Shown here piece after piece: positions 7,504-15,462 of a stretch of DNA of 64,000 nucleotides. Position numbers and translations under genes: made by a program. Each line of letters opens with the position of its first letter. The stretch's first letter is position 1. This DNA comes from Paenibacillus marchantiae. GTDB lineage: Bacteria; Bacillota; Bacilli; Paenibacillales; Paenibacillaceae. The notes under the pieces are model-generated. The model saw only the letters and a list, made by a program, of their open reading frames with translations. It made no database searches and had not been told where the DNA came from. Location: the NCBI RefSeq assembly GCF_028771845.1, contig NZ_CP118270.1:5146001-5210000 (forward strand), given 5' to 3'.

Positions 7504-8382
7504 TTAGCCACGCCAACTGCTTACATCACATTGACCATATTCATTATCCCCCACAGCCACCACCGTGCCGTCTGATTTAATGCCAAGAGTATGAGCACAA
7601 CCCGCAGCTACCGCCACAATATCACACCAGCCCCCTACATTGCACTGTTCATGCTTATTCAACCCCACAGCCACAACCGTACCATCCGATTTAAGGCCAA
7701 TGGTATGATTACTTCCTACCGCTATCGCCGTAATATTACCCCAGTCGCTTGTATCGCATTGGCCATGTTTATTCCTACCCACGGCAACCGCCTTACCGTC
7801 CGATGTAAGCCCCACGGTATGAAGATACCCTGCCGCTACTTCGACAATGTCGCTCCAACCGCTTACTTCACATTGGCCATACTGATTATTGCCCACAATC
7901 GTCACCGTTCCGTCTGATTTAAGTCCGACGGTATGCCAGTCACCCGCCGCTACCGCCACCATATCACGCCAGCTGCTTACATCGCATTCGCCTTCATTAT
8001 TTCGTCCCACTGCAATCACTGTGCCGTCCGATTTAAGACCAACGGTACGACGCCACCCCGCAGCAATTGCTACAATATCGTGCCAGTCGTTGACTTCGCA
8101 TTGATCGTGTATATTCCAACCCACAGCCACTACAGTGCCCCGAGACGTTAGGCCGATGGTATGCGCATTACCCGTGTTCGTTGCCATGTGAACATTACCA
8201 GCAGCTACCGCCACCATATCGCGCCAACCGTTTACATCACATTGTCCAACTTTATGATCACCCACTGCCGTCACCGTTCCGTCAGATCTAAGACCAATGG
8301 TATGACGTCGCCCCGCCGCTATAGCGGTATATTTAGGGCGCTTCACCTTTAATGCCGCTTCAATCGACGAAGTGTAACCCAT
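7504..8382 (-). CDS. RCC1-repeat (beta-propeller) protein
   Basis: The 292-residue protein consists almost wholly of seven tandem repeats of about 38 residues, each like HTVGLKSDGTVIAVG followed by GxCxVxxWxDIVAVAAG. This is the RCC1/BNR-like pattern and should form a seven-bladed propeller. Repeat 2 carries a nine-residue insertion (NVHMATNTG). No signal peptide or membrane segment is seen, so it is probably cytosolic. Each blade keeps a Cys in the Q/ECDV position. Bacterial RCC1 proteins have no single known role; protein binding is the usual inference. The start has AGGAGGTAAAAG directly upstream. The next gene on the strand encodes the LOG hydrolase. Confidence 0.85.
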   Translation of the reverse strand: MGYTSSIEAALKVKRPKYTAIAAGRRHTIGLRSDGTVTAVGDHKVGQCDVNGWRDMVAVAAGNVHMATNTGNAHTIGLTSRGTVVAVGWNIHDQCEVNDWHDIVAIAAGWRRTVGLKSDGTVIAVGRNNEGECDVSSWRDMVAVAAGDWHTVGLKSDGTVTIVGNNQYGQCEVSGWSDIVEVAAGYLHTVGLTSDGKAVAVGRNKHGQCDTSDWGNITAIAVGSNHTIGLKSDGTVVAVGLNKHEQCNVGGWCDIVAVAAGCAHTLGIKSDGTVVAVGDNEYGQCDVSSWRG

Positions 8383-8490
8383 CTTTTACCTCCTTGAAAT
8401 AAATTGCCTGAACCCCGTTGCAGTATAAATATTATTTTTTACATCTTACTCTACAATAAATAGTAAATACAACGATTAGAAAGGTCAAAA

Positions 8491-8522
8491 AAACCGTTAA
8501 CTCTTTTCAGAATTAACGGTTT
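8491..8522 (-). terminator. Terminator of the BBE-like oxidoreductase gene
   Basis: AAACCGTTAA/TTAACGGTTT stem with a 12-base loop, followed on the reverse strand by TTTTTTT. Confidence 0.8.
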
Positions 8523-8534
8523 GGAAATCGTACC

Positions 8535-9887
8535 CTATTTTAATTTAGCTGGCGGAATACTTTGCGGGTTATTAAACACATTTTTCGGATCATATTTCGC
8601 TTTTACTTTTCTCAATCTGGCGTAGTTCTTTCCATAATAGGTCGGCCCTGGATTTTTAATACCTTGGTCTGGTACGTTAATGTACGACCCAACAATATAA
8701 GGTTGCAATTTCTTTCTTGTGTTCCGAGTCAAAGCAATATTTTTAGCTGCACGCGATGGCTTCACCCATGAGCTGTTCCATTCTACATAAAATTCAGCTT
8801 TTCGCCAATAAAACGCAGTGGCTTGAGGAGCGACTCGACTTACAGCACCGCCCCAGTTAAGGAAATAGAAACCGGCTGGTGTACCTTCCTCTGCATTTTC
8901 CAGAAACTCACGCATGACTTTGAAGGCTTTATCCGGGAATGGCTGTCTACCAAAGCCACTGGAAAACTGGTTGCTGTACCTTTGAGTGAGCACAGGATCT
9001 GGGGCTAGCAAAAACTTCGTGGCTGCCCTGTATGGCAGGTACAGAATGCTTTTTTTGGTAGGCGTTCCTACGCTAAGAATGGGTTCCAACTGACGGAGGG
9101 CTTCACTCTTCGAACCGAGGTATACCCCTATCATGCTAACATTGCCGCCTTTTTTGGGACCCACACTTAATTCACTTCCCAGCTTGGTACTGGCATTAGG
9201 CGCCCATACTTGCCATTTCTTCACGACTTTTTCGAACTGATTCCATGGCCATGTGATACTAAATACAGTAGCTTTGGCTGGAGAGCGCCGCACCTTGAAT
9301 TTATATTTAGTGTATACACCGAAGTTACCGCCTCCGCCGCCACGTGTAGCCCACAGAAGATCGGAATTTTTCTTTTTGTTCGCCCGAATAATCCGCCCTT
9401 TAGCGTCAACCATTTCGAGCTCGATTAGATTATCACAGATGAGACCCGTTGTCCTTTGCAGTGGACCAATTCCACCACCAGGTGTTATTCCACCAATTCC
9501 AACCGTTGGACTGTCACCAAATGGGGCCATATATCCTTGTCGAGCCAACGTATCCACGATTCTTCCTACCCGATTACCTGTCTCCACGACGGCCGTTCCG
9601 CTTTTTTTGTTTAATTTGATTCTCTTCATTTCGCTAACGTCGATGACAATACCACCATTGACTTGTGATAGGTTGGGCTCTAAAGCGTGCCTCCCACTTC
9701 TCGGACGAATAGGGACCTTATTTTGACGTGCCCATCTTATGGCATTGGCTACATCCTGTGTTTTTTGAGCAAACACAAAAACTTTAGGGAATCTGTCCGT
9801 ATGCGGATCCCAGTTCTTCCGAGCCACTTCATATCCAGGGTCACCTTTAAACACCACTCGCCCTGTAAGCTTAACTTTTGAAATCAC
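8535..9887 (-). CDS. FAD-linked oxidase, berberine-bridge-enzyme type
   Basis: About 450 residues with an FAD_binding_4 (VAO/PCMH) domain and a C-terminal BBE motif (YYGKNYARLRKVKAKYDPKNVF, split here as YYGKNY and KYDPKNVF). IRPRSGRHALE carries the His expected to bind FAD covalently. The usual second attachment Cys is replaced by Ser in FGDSPTVGIGG, so this is probably a mono-covalent flavoprotein. Relatives oxidise sugars or secondary metabolites using oxygen; YvdP/CotQ of B. subtilis is a coat-associated relative. GTG 9887 is my preferred start (AAGGAG 12 bases upstream); TTG at 9899 directly abuts that site. It is monocistronic. Confidence 0.85.
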   Translation of the reverse strand: MISKVKLTGRVVFKGDPGYEVARKNWDPHTDRFPKVFVFAQKTQDVANAIRWARQNKVPIRPRSGRHALEPNLSQVNGGIVIDVSEMKRIKLNKKSGTAVVETGNRVGRIVDTLARQGYMAPFGDSPTVGIGGITPGGGIGPLQRTTGLICDNLIELEMVDAKGRIIRANKKKNSDLLWATRGGGGGNFGVYTKYKFKVRRSPAKATVFSITWPWNQFEKVVKKWQVWAPNASTKLGSELSVGPKKGGNVSMIGVYLGSKSEALRQLEPILSVGTPTKKSILYLPYRAATKFLLAPDPVLTQRYSNQFSSGFGRQPFPDKAFKVMREFLENAEEGTPAGFYFLNWGGAVSRVAPQATAFYWRKAEFYVEWNSSWVKPSRAAKNIALTRNTRKKLQPYIVGSYINVPDQGIKNPGPTYYGKNYARLRKVKAKYDPKNVFNNPQSIPPAKLK

Positions 9888-10000
9888 GTATCTATCCAAC
9901 TCCTTAGTTATGAAAACACATAATTTTCATTAACAAATTAGGCTGATTCCATATAACCTATGAAGGGGAATCATGTTGTGTTTGGGCGTATACAAAAAGA

Positions 10001-10044
10001 AAAATATCGGATCACGAGCAACCTACGCTCAGATCCGATATTTT
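10001..10044. terminator. Terminator of the serine hydrolase gene
   Basis: A perfect 13-bp stem AAAATATCGGATC/GATCCGATATTTT with an 18-base loop and T/A flanks on both strands lies just after the stop at 10072. Confidence 0.75.
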
Positions 10045-10071
10045 CGAATGAAATCATTTTTCCTTATGCAA

Positions 10072-12123
10072 TCACTTTAGTTGAAGCTTGAAAACATCTC
10101 CCACTTCACCACCAAAGACGATAAAACCACCTTTGGGAAGCAGCGTTGATTGTTGATTGGTTGCTTTCGAGAATTGAACCGCTTCACCTTTATCGTTATA
10201 TACCGCATAACCTCCACTCTCCGGAGAATCCACGGTTAACGTTTTGTTCGCCGAGCGGGAATCGATGGCATACCACCGAGCTTGACCGTTTGAAGGGATG
10301 GTGGTGATGCCTTTTTTCCCACCGAAGATTGGTGTAATGGCTTCCTCCGCAATATACTCCTGTCCATCCTGAGTTAAGTACTCCGCTTCGTTCTTCGTGC
10401 GGAAATGCAGATCGAAAGCATCTCTTCCGTTCATCACAGGAATCTGGGCAACATTCTCTGCATTATCCGGATCTACAATTTGGTTGCCATTCGCATAACC
10501 GTTCTCCACATCTACGGTCAGGTTTTTGATCAGCATCGATGGCACCAGATAGAAGATCGACGTTATCTTTTCATCCAGCGCGTAATATTTCGAGCCGTTT
10601 CTAGCCTTCCATTTCTCTTTCGATGCTGTATCCAGCGAATTATTTTCCAATTTTTGATAATCATATGTGTTCATGACCGTTTGGCCTAATCCAGGCAGCG
10701 TGATATTCGCCTGAACTTTAAAATACACCTTGTCGTTGCTTTCTTTCTCGAAGCTGACCTTCACACTTCCATCGTTACTCGTAAATTCCCCTTCACCCGT
10801 GTATACGTAATTCTGCTCCGGGATAAGTCCTCCCTGCATAGCCGGAAGTGCGATCTCGCCATTCTTAACCTCTATATCAAGGGTTGAACCTACCGTACCA
10901 TAGTGGCCTGAATACGCCGTTAATTCCGATGGCATCGTTGTTTTGACAGGTGGTGAGAAAGTTTGTTCAGGCTCTATCTCGTCGATGATGCCTTGATCCT
11001 GAAGAACCTCCAGCAGAACTTTAGTGGCAAACATCTGATTATAAATAGAAGACCCGCCCGAAGATAGGACCGCTATTGATATATCATGTTCCGGTATAGT
11101 GATTAATGAGGCATGATACATCATGGTGTCTCCACCTTTGGCAAGTGCGGTAATGCCATAATCGCTGAACGGTGCTAGCGCTACAGCATCCCATCCGAGA
11201 CCATAGTTGAAGGTATTTCTCTCTTCGGACACCCATATTCCCCGACGATATTCATGATTTTGCATGGACTCTGCTGCTGATTTGGACAGAATATCCGGTT
11301 TGTTTCCTATCAACACTTCAGCGAACTTGCTTAATTCTTCTGCAGTCGAGTAGACTCCACCTGCACCGATGATATTGGCATTTTCAACAGGCAGTTTCGT
11401 TTCAAAGGTAGGCCAATATGTTTCAGACAATTGTTTTCTATCAAAAGAATCAAGCGGTGTCTTGGTTGCTTGCAGCTGTAACGGCTCACTGATGAACTTG
11501 GCAATAAATTCGCTGTAGCTCAATCCACTCACACGTTCAACCAATATCTCAAGCAACTGAAAGCCATCATTGCAATAGACGGAAAAGGCCCCCGGGGTTG
11601 ATTTCAATTTCTCTGACTTTAGTTTGAGCAGTAATTCATCATGATTGCGGGTATCGGTATCGTCAAATAACATACTGTTTCCATAATGGGTGCCATAAAG
11701 CCCGGAGGAATGGTTCATGAGCATTCGCGGGGTTATTTGGGTATATCGGGCGTCTGCCATTTCAAAATCTTTAATATAGGAAGTGAGGGGCTGATCCAGA
11801 TCCACTTTACCGGAATCCACCAGCATCATGGTGGCAGCCGTGACAACCATTTTGCTAACGGAGCCTATTCCAAACATGGTATTCTTGTCGACTGGTGTCT
11901 TGGATGCTTTATCCTGGAATCCAACACTGTCGGACAAAATGATCTTCCCTTCATCCATGATCGCATATTGTAAACCTGTGACACCATAATTCTGCACCAT
12001 CTCTGTGGCGAGTCGCCCAGCCTGATCTTCAATCGCTCCCATCTTGTTCGTCTCTGCACTGACATCTGTCATCGGAATGACTACAAGTACAGCCGTACAT
12101 AGCATACTGATTAGTTTCTTCAT
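10072..12123 (-). CDS. Secreted serine hydrolase, class C beta-lactamase family
   Basis: The 683-residue protein has a signal peptide cut near VSA/ET (residue 24). A beta-lactamase/DD-peptidase domain follows, with SVSK (nucleophile Ser and Lys), YCN (the YxN motif) and a C-terminal GGD/HAS-type segment up to about residue 395. The remaining 290 residues form extra beta-rich modules of the kind found after this domain in large penicillin-binding-protein-like esterases. It may act on peptidoglycan or D-amino peptides; true beta-lactam resistance is not implied. ATG 12123 has GGGAGGAAG upstream; longer in-frame readings lack a site. A terminator separates it from the sensor kinase gene, so it has its own promoter. 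Confidence 0.85.
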   Translation of the reverse strand: MKKLISMLCTAVLVVIPMTDVSAETNKMGAIEDQAGRLATEMVQNYGVTGLQYAIMDEGKIILSDSVGFQDKASKTPVDKNTMFGIGSVSKMVVTAATMMLVDSGKVDLDQPLTSYIKDFEMADARYTQITPRMLMNHSSGLYGTHYGNSMLFDDTDTRNHDELLLKLKSEKLKSTPGAFSVYCNDGFQLLEILVERVSGLSYSEFIAKFISEPLQLQATKTPLDSFDRKQLSETYWPTFETKLPVENANIIGAGGVYSTAEELSKFAEVLIGNKPDILSKSAAESMQNHEYRRGIWVSEERNTFNYGLGWDAVALAPFSDYGITALAKGGDTMMYHASLITIPEHDISIAVLSSGGSSIYNQMFATKVLLEVLQDQGIIDEIEPEQTFSPPVKTTMPSELTAYSGHYGTVGSTLDIEVKNGEIALPAMQGGLIPEQNYVYTGEGEFTSNDGSVKVSFEKESNDKVYFKVQANITLPGLGQTVMNTYDYQKLENNSLDTASKEKWKARNGSKYYALDEKITSIFYLVPSMLIKNLTVDVENGYANGNQIVDPDNAENVAQIPVMNGRDAFDLHFRTKNEAEYLTQDGQEYIAEEAITPIFGGKKGITTIPSNGQARWYAIDSRSANKTLTVDSPESGGYAVYNDKGEAVQFSKATNQQSTLLPKGGFIVFGGEVGDVFKLQLK

Positions 12124-12215
12124 GATAATAACTTCCTCCCTTATGATACTGCTCATATAATTACATTCATCATATCGGGGAAGAAGCATATAGAACGATA
12201 ACGAACCCTGAATGG

Positions 12216-12251
12216 AAAAAAACAATCCCCGAACGGTATGTTCAGAGACTG
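12216..12251 (-). terminator. Terminator of the AgrCA-like operon
   Basis: On the reverse strand CAGTCTCTGAAC pairs with GTTCGGGGATTG (three G-T pairs) around a 5-base loop and is followed by seven T. It overlaps the kinase stop codon at 12242, so read-through into the serine hydrolase gene should be limited. Confidence 0.7.
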
Positions 12252-13540
12252 TTCATGTCAAAAGGAAGAACGACCATGTTATTAAATGTCCGATGATTAT
12301 TCTCGATACTCATATGTCCGCCATACTTGTCGCACATTCTCGATATATTGGTTAAGCCGATCCCATGGAACTCGGGATTGGGCTTCTCACTCTTGAGGTG
12401 AGTCAATTTTTGCTCCACATGATTTAGAATCTGGATTACGAGTGCAGACGCCGTGGAGTGAATTGCAACCAGGATATACCTGTCTTCGGCATGTCTAACT
12501 TTCTTGGAAGCTTCGATGGCATTATCCAACATATTGCCGAGCACAACGCACAGATCATAACGATCGATATGGAGATGTTGTGAATGGAGTTGAATACGGG
12601 TGTCGACTTTGATCCCATTTGCCTTCCCCACGGCGATGGTATTCGTAACAAGGGCATCGATAACAAGATTGCCGGAGTTCACCCGCTGGTACGCTCCTTC
12701 AATCTTATTCAATGTGAGTTTAATATGCTCACCTGCGGCATCAAGCTTGTTTTGCTTGATACACTCTTCAATGTACAGGAACTGCTGATTGGTATCATGG
12801 ATGATGCTTTTCACGTTTTTGAAACTGTGCACTGTCTTTTCATAGTTGGCATCCTGATAGTCCATCTGACGCTGTAGTTGAACATTTTCATGTGCGAGCT
12901 GAACCTTTTCCACCATATTATCGAATACATAAACAATGAACACATTGAGAAAAAGAGAGCCCAGCACGGAAACGACGTAATATATATTTTTTTCACTATA
13001 AGTCGAGGCCACATTGATCTGATAGATCGTAATGGTGGGTACGATCAGAAACAAGAAATAATAACGATATTGCACAGCGAAACTTCTCCGTTTGGCAATC
13101 AAACGCACAATCTGGATAACAATGAACATGATACTGCAACCAAGCAACATCACTTTGGAGAACACCCAGTGATAATCCACGTTGAAATGATCCCATATGC
13201 TGTAATCCGTGGAATCGATCGCACTCATAATATATACGGCAATGTAATTTACCGTTGTGAGCAGTACTGCATAGAGGATGGTAAAAGCAAGTTTTATGAT
13301 GAATTCCACTTCATAGGATTGTGCCAGGCTGAAGATGAATAACAATGCAAAAACGGACGAAACGACAGGTGAAAATGAAGATACCAAATAGAAATACCCT
13401 AGTACGATAAATACAATGAAATAGATTGCTCTATATGGCTTTCGTCTGGACTTGCCCAGCACGGAATTGAAATAAAAATTCACCTGGAATGCCATAAGTA
13501 AAGGAACGACGAGCACAGACAAGTATACATACATATCCAT
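12242..13540 (-). CDS. AgrC-like sensor histidine kinase (GHKL)
   Basis: The 432-residue protein has about six N-terminal transmembrane helices (residues 1-205), a short coiled region, the phosphoacceptor His in SIIHDTNQQ (about residue 248), and an N-box LGNMLDNAIEAS (about 330-345) with a HATPase_c_5 ending. This is the AgrC/CitA-like GHKL architecture that senses peptides or other membrane signals. Its start is one base after the stop of the LytTR response regulator, so the pair is translationally coupled. No agrB or agrD-like gene is visible nearby, so the signal is unknown. Confidence 0.88.
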   Translation of the reverse strand: MDMYVYLSVLVVPLLMAFQVNFYFNSVLGKSRRKPYRAIYFIVFIVLGYFYLVSSFSPVVSSVFALLFIFSLAQSYEVEFIIKLAFTILYAVLLTTVNYIAVYIMSAIDSTDYSIWDHFNVDYHWVFSKVMLLGCSIMFIVIQIVRLIAKRRSFAVQYRYYFLFLIVPTITIYQINVASTYSEKNIYYVVSVLGSLFLNVFIVYVFDNMVEKVQLAHENVQLQRQMDYQDANYEKTVHSFKNVKSIIHDTNQQFLYIEECIKQNKLDAAGEHIKLTLNKIEGAYQRVNSGNLVIDALVTNTIAVGKANGIKVDTRIQLHSQHLHIDRYDLCVVLGNMLDNAIEASKKVRHAEDRYILVAIHSTASALVIQILNHVEQKLTHLKSEKPNPEFHGIGLTNISRMCDKYGGHMSIENNHRTFNNMVVLPFDMNSL

Positions 13541-13541
13541 A

Positions 13542-14282
13542 TCACTGAATCCTCATGATCATATATTTGGTATAAGCATCCTTGACTTCCTTGACTTTGG
13601 AGCGGCCTATAGGCAATTCCGTACCATTTAACATGATGACTTGAGTACCCGCAAACTTCTGAACATGCATCAGGTTGATAATAATCGAGCGATGAATTTG
13701 CAAGAAACCATGATCTTTCAAAGCGGTAGCGTAACCGGATAAGATGCCTTTGCTCTCATGCGAATTTTCCTGAGTCACAAATTTTAATTTGTTCTTGATC
13801 GTCAAACTCTTCATGACCTCAATCCAGAGAATATCATCGTATTTCAATAGAAGCTCTTCATAGTCTGATTTAATCAGTACATACTTTTTGTCCAGCGCTA
13901 TAAAATATTGGCACAGCTTAATCATTTTCTCCTCGAAGATATCCGGCAGGATTGGTTTGATCAGATATTGAAAAGTAACCACATCAAAACTCTCCACCAT
14001 ATACTCGGGGTAGCTGGTCAGAAACATGATTTGCACATCCAGATACTTCATATTCCTGATTTCTTTGGCTGTCTGGATTCCGTTCATTCCGCTCATCTCC
14101 ACATCCATGATGAGGATATGAAACGTGTCTCCAACGTTTTTATAATGTGAGACGAGCTGCTCACCGGATGCAAATAATGTAATTTGAAAATCAATATTCG
14201 TTTTTAGAGATAAGGAGATAAGCATCGTTTTTACAAGTTCTCTTTGGTTCTCCTCGTCATCACAGATTGCAACATTGAACAT
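13542..14282 (-). CDS. LytTR-type response regulator (AgrA/LytR family)
   Basis: The 246-residue protein has a receiver domain with CDDEENQ acidic residues and phospho-acceptor Asp in HILIMDVEMSG (about residue 60), then a LytTR DNA-binding domain with the end motif FLQIHRSIIINL. Such regulators bind direct repeats in front of target promoters. ATG 14282 is preferred: it follows AAGGCGG by nine bases and gives MFNVAICDDE; an in-frame start at 14309 exists. It is first in the operon with the AgrC-like kinase. The neighbouring secreted serine hydrolase is a possible target by position only. Confidence 0.88.
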   Translation of the reverse strand: MFNVAICDDEENQRELVKTMLISLSLKTNIDFQITLFASGEQLVSHYKNVGDTFHILIMDVEMSGMNGIQTAKEIRNMKYLDVQIMFLTSYPEYMVESFDVVTFQYLIKPILPDIFEEKMIKLCQYFIALDKKYVLIKSDYEELLLKYDDILWIEVMKSLTIKNKLKFVTQENSHESKGILSGYATALKDHGFLQIHRSIIINLMHVQKFAGTQVIMLNGTELPIGRSKVKEVKDAYTKYMIMRIQ

Positions 14283-14402
14283 GTTTGAACATCCGCCTTT
14301 CATCGACATCGATGCTGAATTTCACTCTCAAATATACTATTTTATCACAGGTTTAAGAGCGAGATTCGGATGAAACGCATGATTCAGACCGTAAAGCGCA
14401 AC

Positions 14403-14436
14403 AAAGCCGATCAATTTTATCCATTGATCGGCTTTT
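14403..14436 (+). terminator. Orphan rightward terminator hairpin
   Basis: AAAGCCGATCAA/TTGATCGGCTTT with a 9-base loop and a TTTTCTTG tail points rightwards, but no rightward gene precedes it. Its stem core resembles the hairpin in the 87-bp repeats, so it is more likely part of that dispersed repeat family or a leftover. The bases from 14437 to 14597 hold only an AT-rich stretch with CTTATGCTTCCAAT, also found in the 18.3 and 22.2 kb repeats. Confidence 0.5.
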
Positions 14437-14597
14437 CTTGATATCTATTCCTACTCCATTCAAGCTCAATGCTTAAATAACTTATGCTTCCAATTCACCC
14501 ATCTGCAAACGCACATTCCCGTCAAATATACAATTCGAGTTAGAGGAAGTTTAAATTATCATTTAAATGAAATCTTTAAAGTCAAAGAAGCCAACCA

Positions 14598-14801
14598 CTA
14601 GCCGGAAGCCGACGCACTCATAACTCCCACTAATGCTTTTCCTGATAACTCTGCTTTAATGGACCGATGTTCTTCAGCAGATTTGCTTTCAATTTCCAAA
14701 ATCTCGTAGTATTCCCCGCCATTGATAAGTCCATACACAAAATGACTTCCATACTGATTTAAATAATCACGGTTATTTGTAACGTATAACAAAACTCGCA
14801 A
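14598..14801 (-). pseudogene. Fragment of a MACPF (perforin-like) toxin gene
   Basis: The 67-residue open stretch contains DYLNQYGSHFVYGLINGG, which fits the MACPF signature Y-G-x-H-[FY]-x6-G-G, followed by an alternating strand (EYYEILEIES) and Lys/Ser-rich turn as in the pore-forming domain. Whole MACPF proteins need about 300 or more residues; here an in-frame stop lies just upstream of the TTG and another just after SASASG. In the +1 frame a few codons (FFDFKDF) continue before the next stop. I read it as a remnant of a lost pore-forming toxin gene. No ribosome-binding site is visible. Confidence 0.55.
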
Positions 14802-15032
14802 AAGGGTATTTTAGTCAACTATATACACCTCATGGCATGTTCTTGCGAGCAGATGAACAAAGTATCTTTAAGGAATCTGAGATAGCAAGAAAGTTAGATC
14901 AAATCGGACCTAATACGAATTTTTTTAAAAGTAGATGAAGCAGAATTTCTTAAAAATCATCCCAATTCGTTGCTCTTAAATAAAACCTTAAATGATGAAA
15001 ACTCGACTGATACTGATGTTCCATCAATTTAA
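14783..15032 (+). pseudogene. Frameshifted gene remnant, unknown product
   Basis: An open frame from 14783 reads FSQLYTPHGMFLRADEQ and on to GPNTNFF, then stops at a TGA (14936). Skipping one base in the run of seven T at 14920-14926 opens KVDEAEFLKNHPNSLLLNK to a TAA at 15032. The joined 80-residue product has normal protein-like composition, which favours a real gene end broken by a homopolymer indel. There is no start codon with a ribosome-binding site. It overlaps the MACPF fragment at its left edge. I do not recognise the family. Confidence 0.35.
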
Positions 15033-15253
15033 TCAAAATAATGTGACTCCAGTGAAGTGAATGTTTCGACTTCCGGCCCCTGTTGTTCCCATATATTCAC
15101 GGTAGAAATCCGGTGACAAAAGCGGACGCTATCGCTCCTACAGTACCAAACTTCTCCTCCGTCTCTCTTCCCTTATAAAATATTTTCAAATTCAATCTGT
15201 ATAACTATATTTAAAGCTCCATTTCAGTCACGTCCATATTTATTTTCTTACGT
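15033..15253. other. Non-coding stretch before the 87-bp repeat
   Basis: No ORF with a ribosome-binding site, no hairpin terminator and no repeat within the window was found. It has a more GC-rich core (15069-15170) between AT-rich flanks. Confidence 0.4.
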
Positions 15254-15340
15254 TAACCTGCCCGTTAGCTGAACAAAAGCAGCCGATCACATTGATCAGC
15301 TGCTTTCTTGGTATTATTGAGCTATCGTTTCCCGTTAGTT
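15254..15340 (+). repeat. 87-bp repeat, copy 1
   Basis: Identical over all 87 bases to 21419-21505 in the same orientation. It contains a hairpin (AGCAGC..GATCA / TGATCAGCTGCT) and ends with GAGCTATCGTTTCCCGTTAG. Both copies are intergenic. From 15341 to 15462, up to the MFS gene stop, nothing else is seen. Confidence 0.9.
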
Positions 15341-15462
15341 GAATATTGAAGATGGCTGTCGATTTCAATAAAAAGTAGCATCTTGGCCCTAGCATAGATA
15401 TACTCTAACTATGAAATTATCGCTTGGTTCAAATCGCCAGTACCTCAGACTTTTGGTTTAAA

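Noticed and set aside
7591..8352. Several rightward ORFs rich in His/Arg/Thr opposite the RCC1 gene
   Set aside because: They mirror the repeats of the leftward gene, have no ribosome-binding sites and no family features.
7504..8382. Regular ~114-base DNA repeats that could suggest a CRISPR or satellite array
   Set aside because: They are codon-level repeats of the RCC1 propeller, too long and without unique spacers.
9253..9726. Rightward 157-codon ORF opposite the BBE-like gene
   Set aside because: Pro/Arg/Ser-rich complement of a well-supported flavoprotein gene, without a ribosome-binding site.
14283..14600. AgrD-like peptide gene for the AgrCA-like pair
   Set aside because: No short ORF with a ribosome-binding site and a cyclisable Cys/Ser segment was found upstream of the regulator on either strand.
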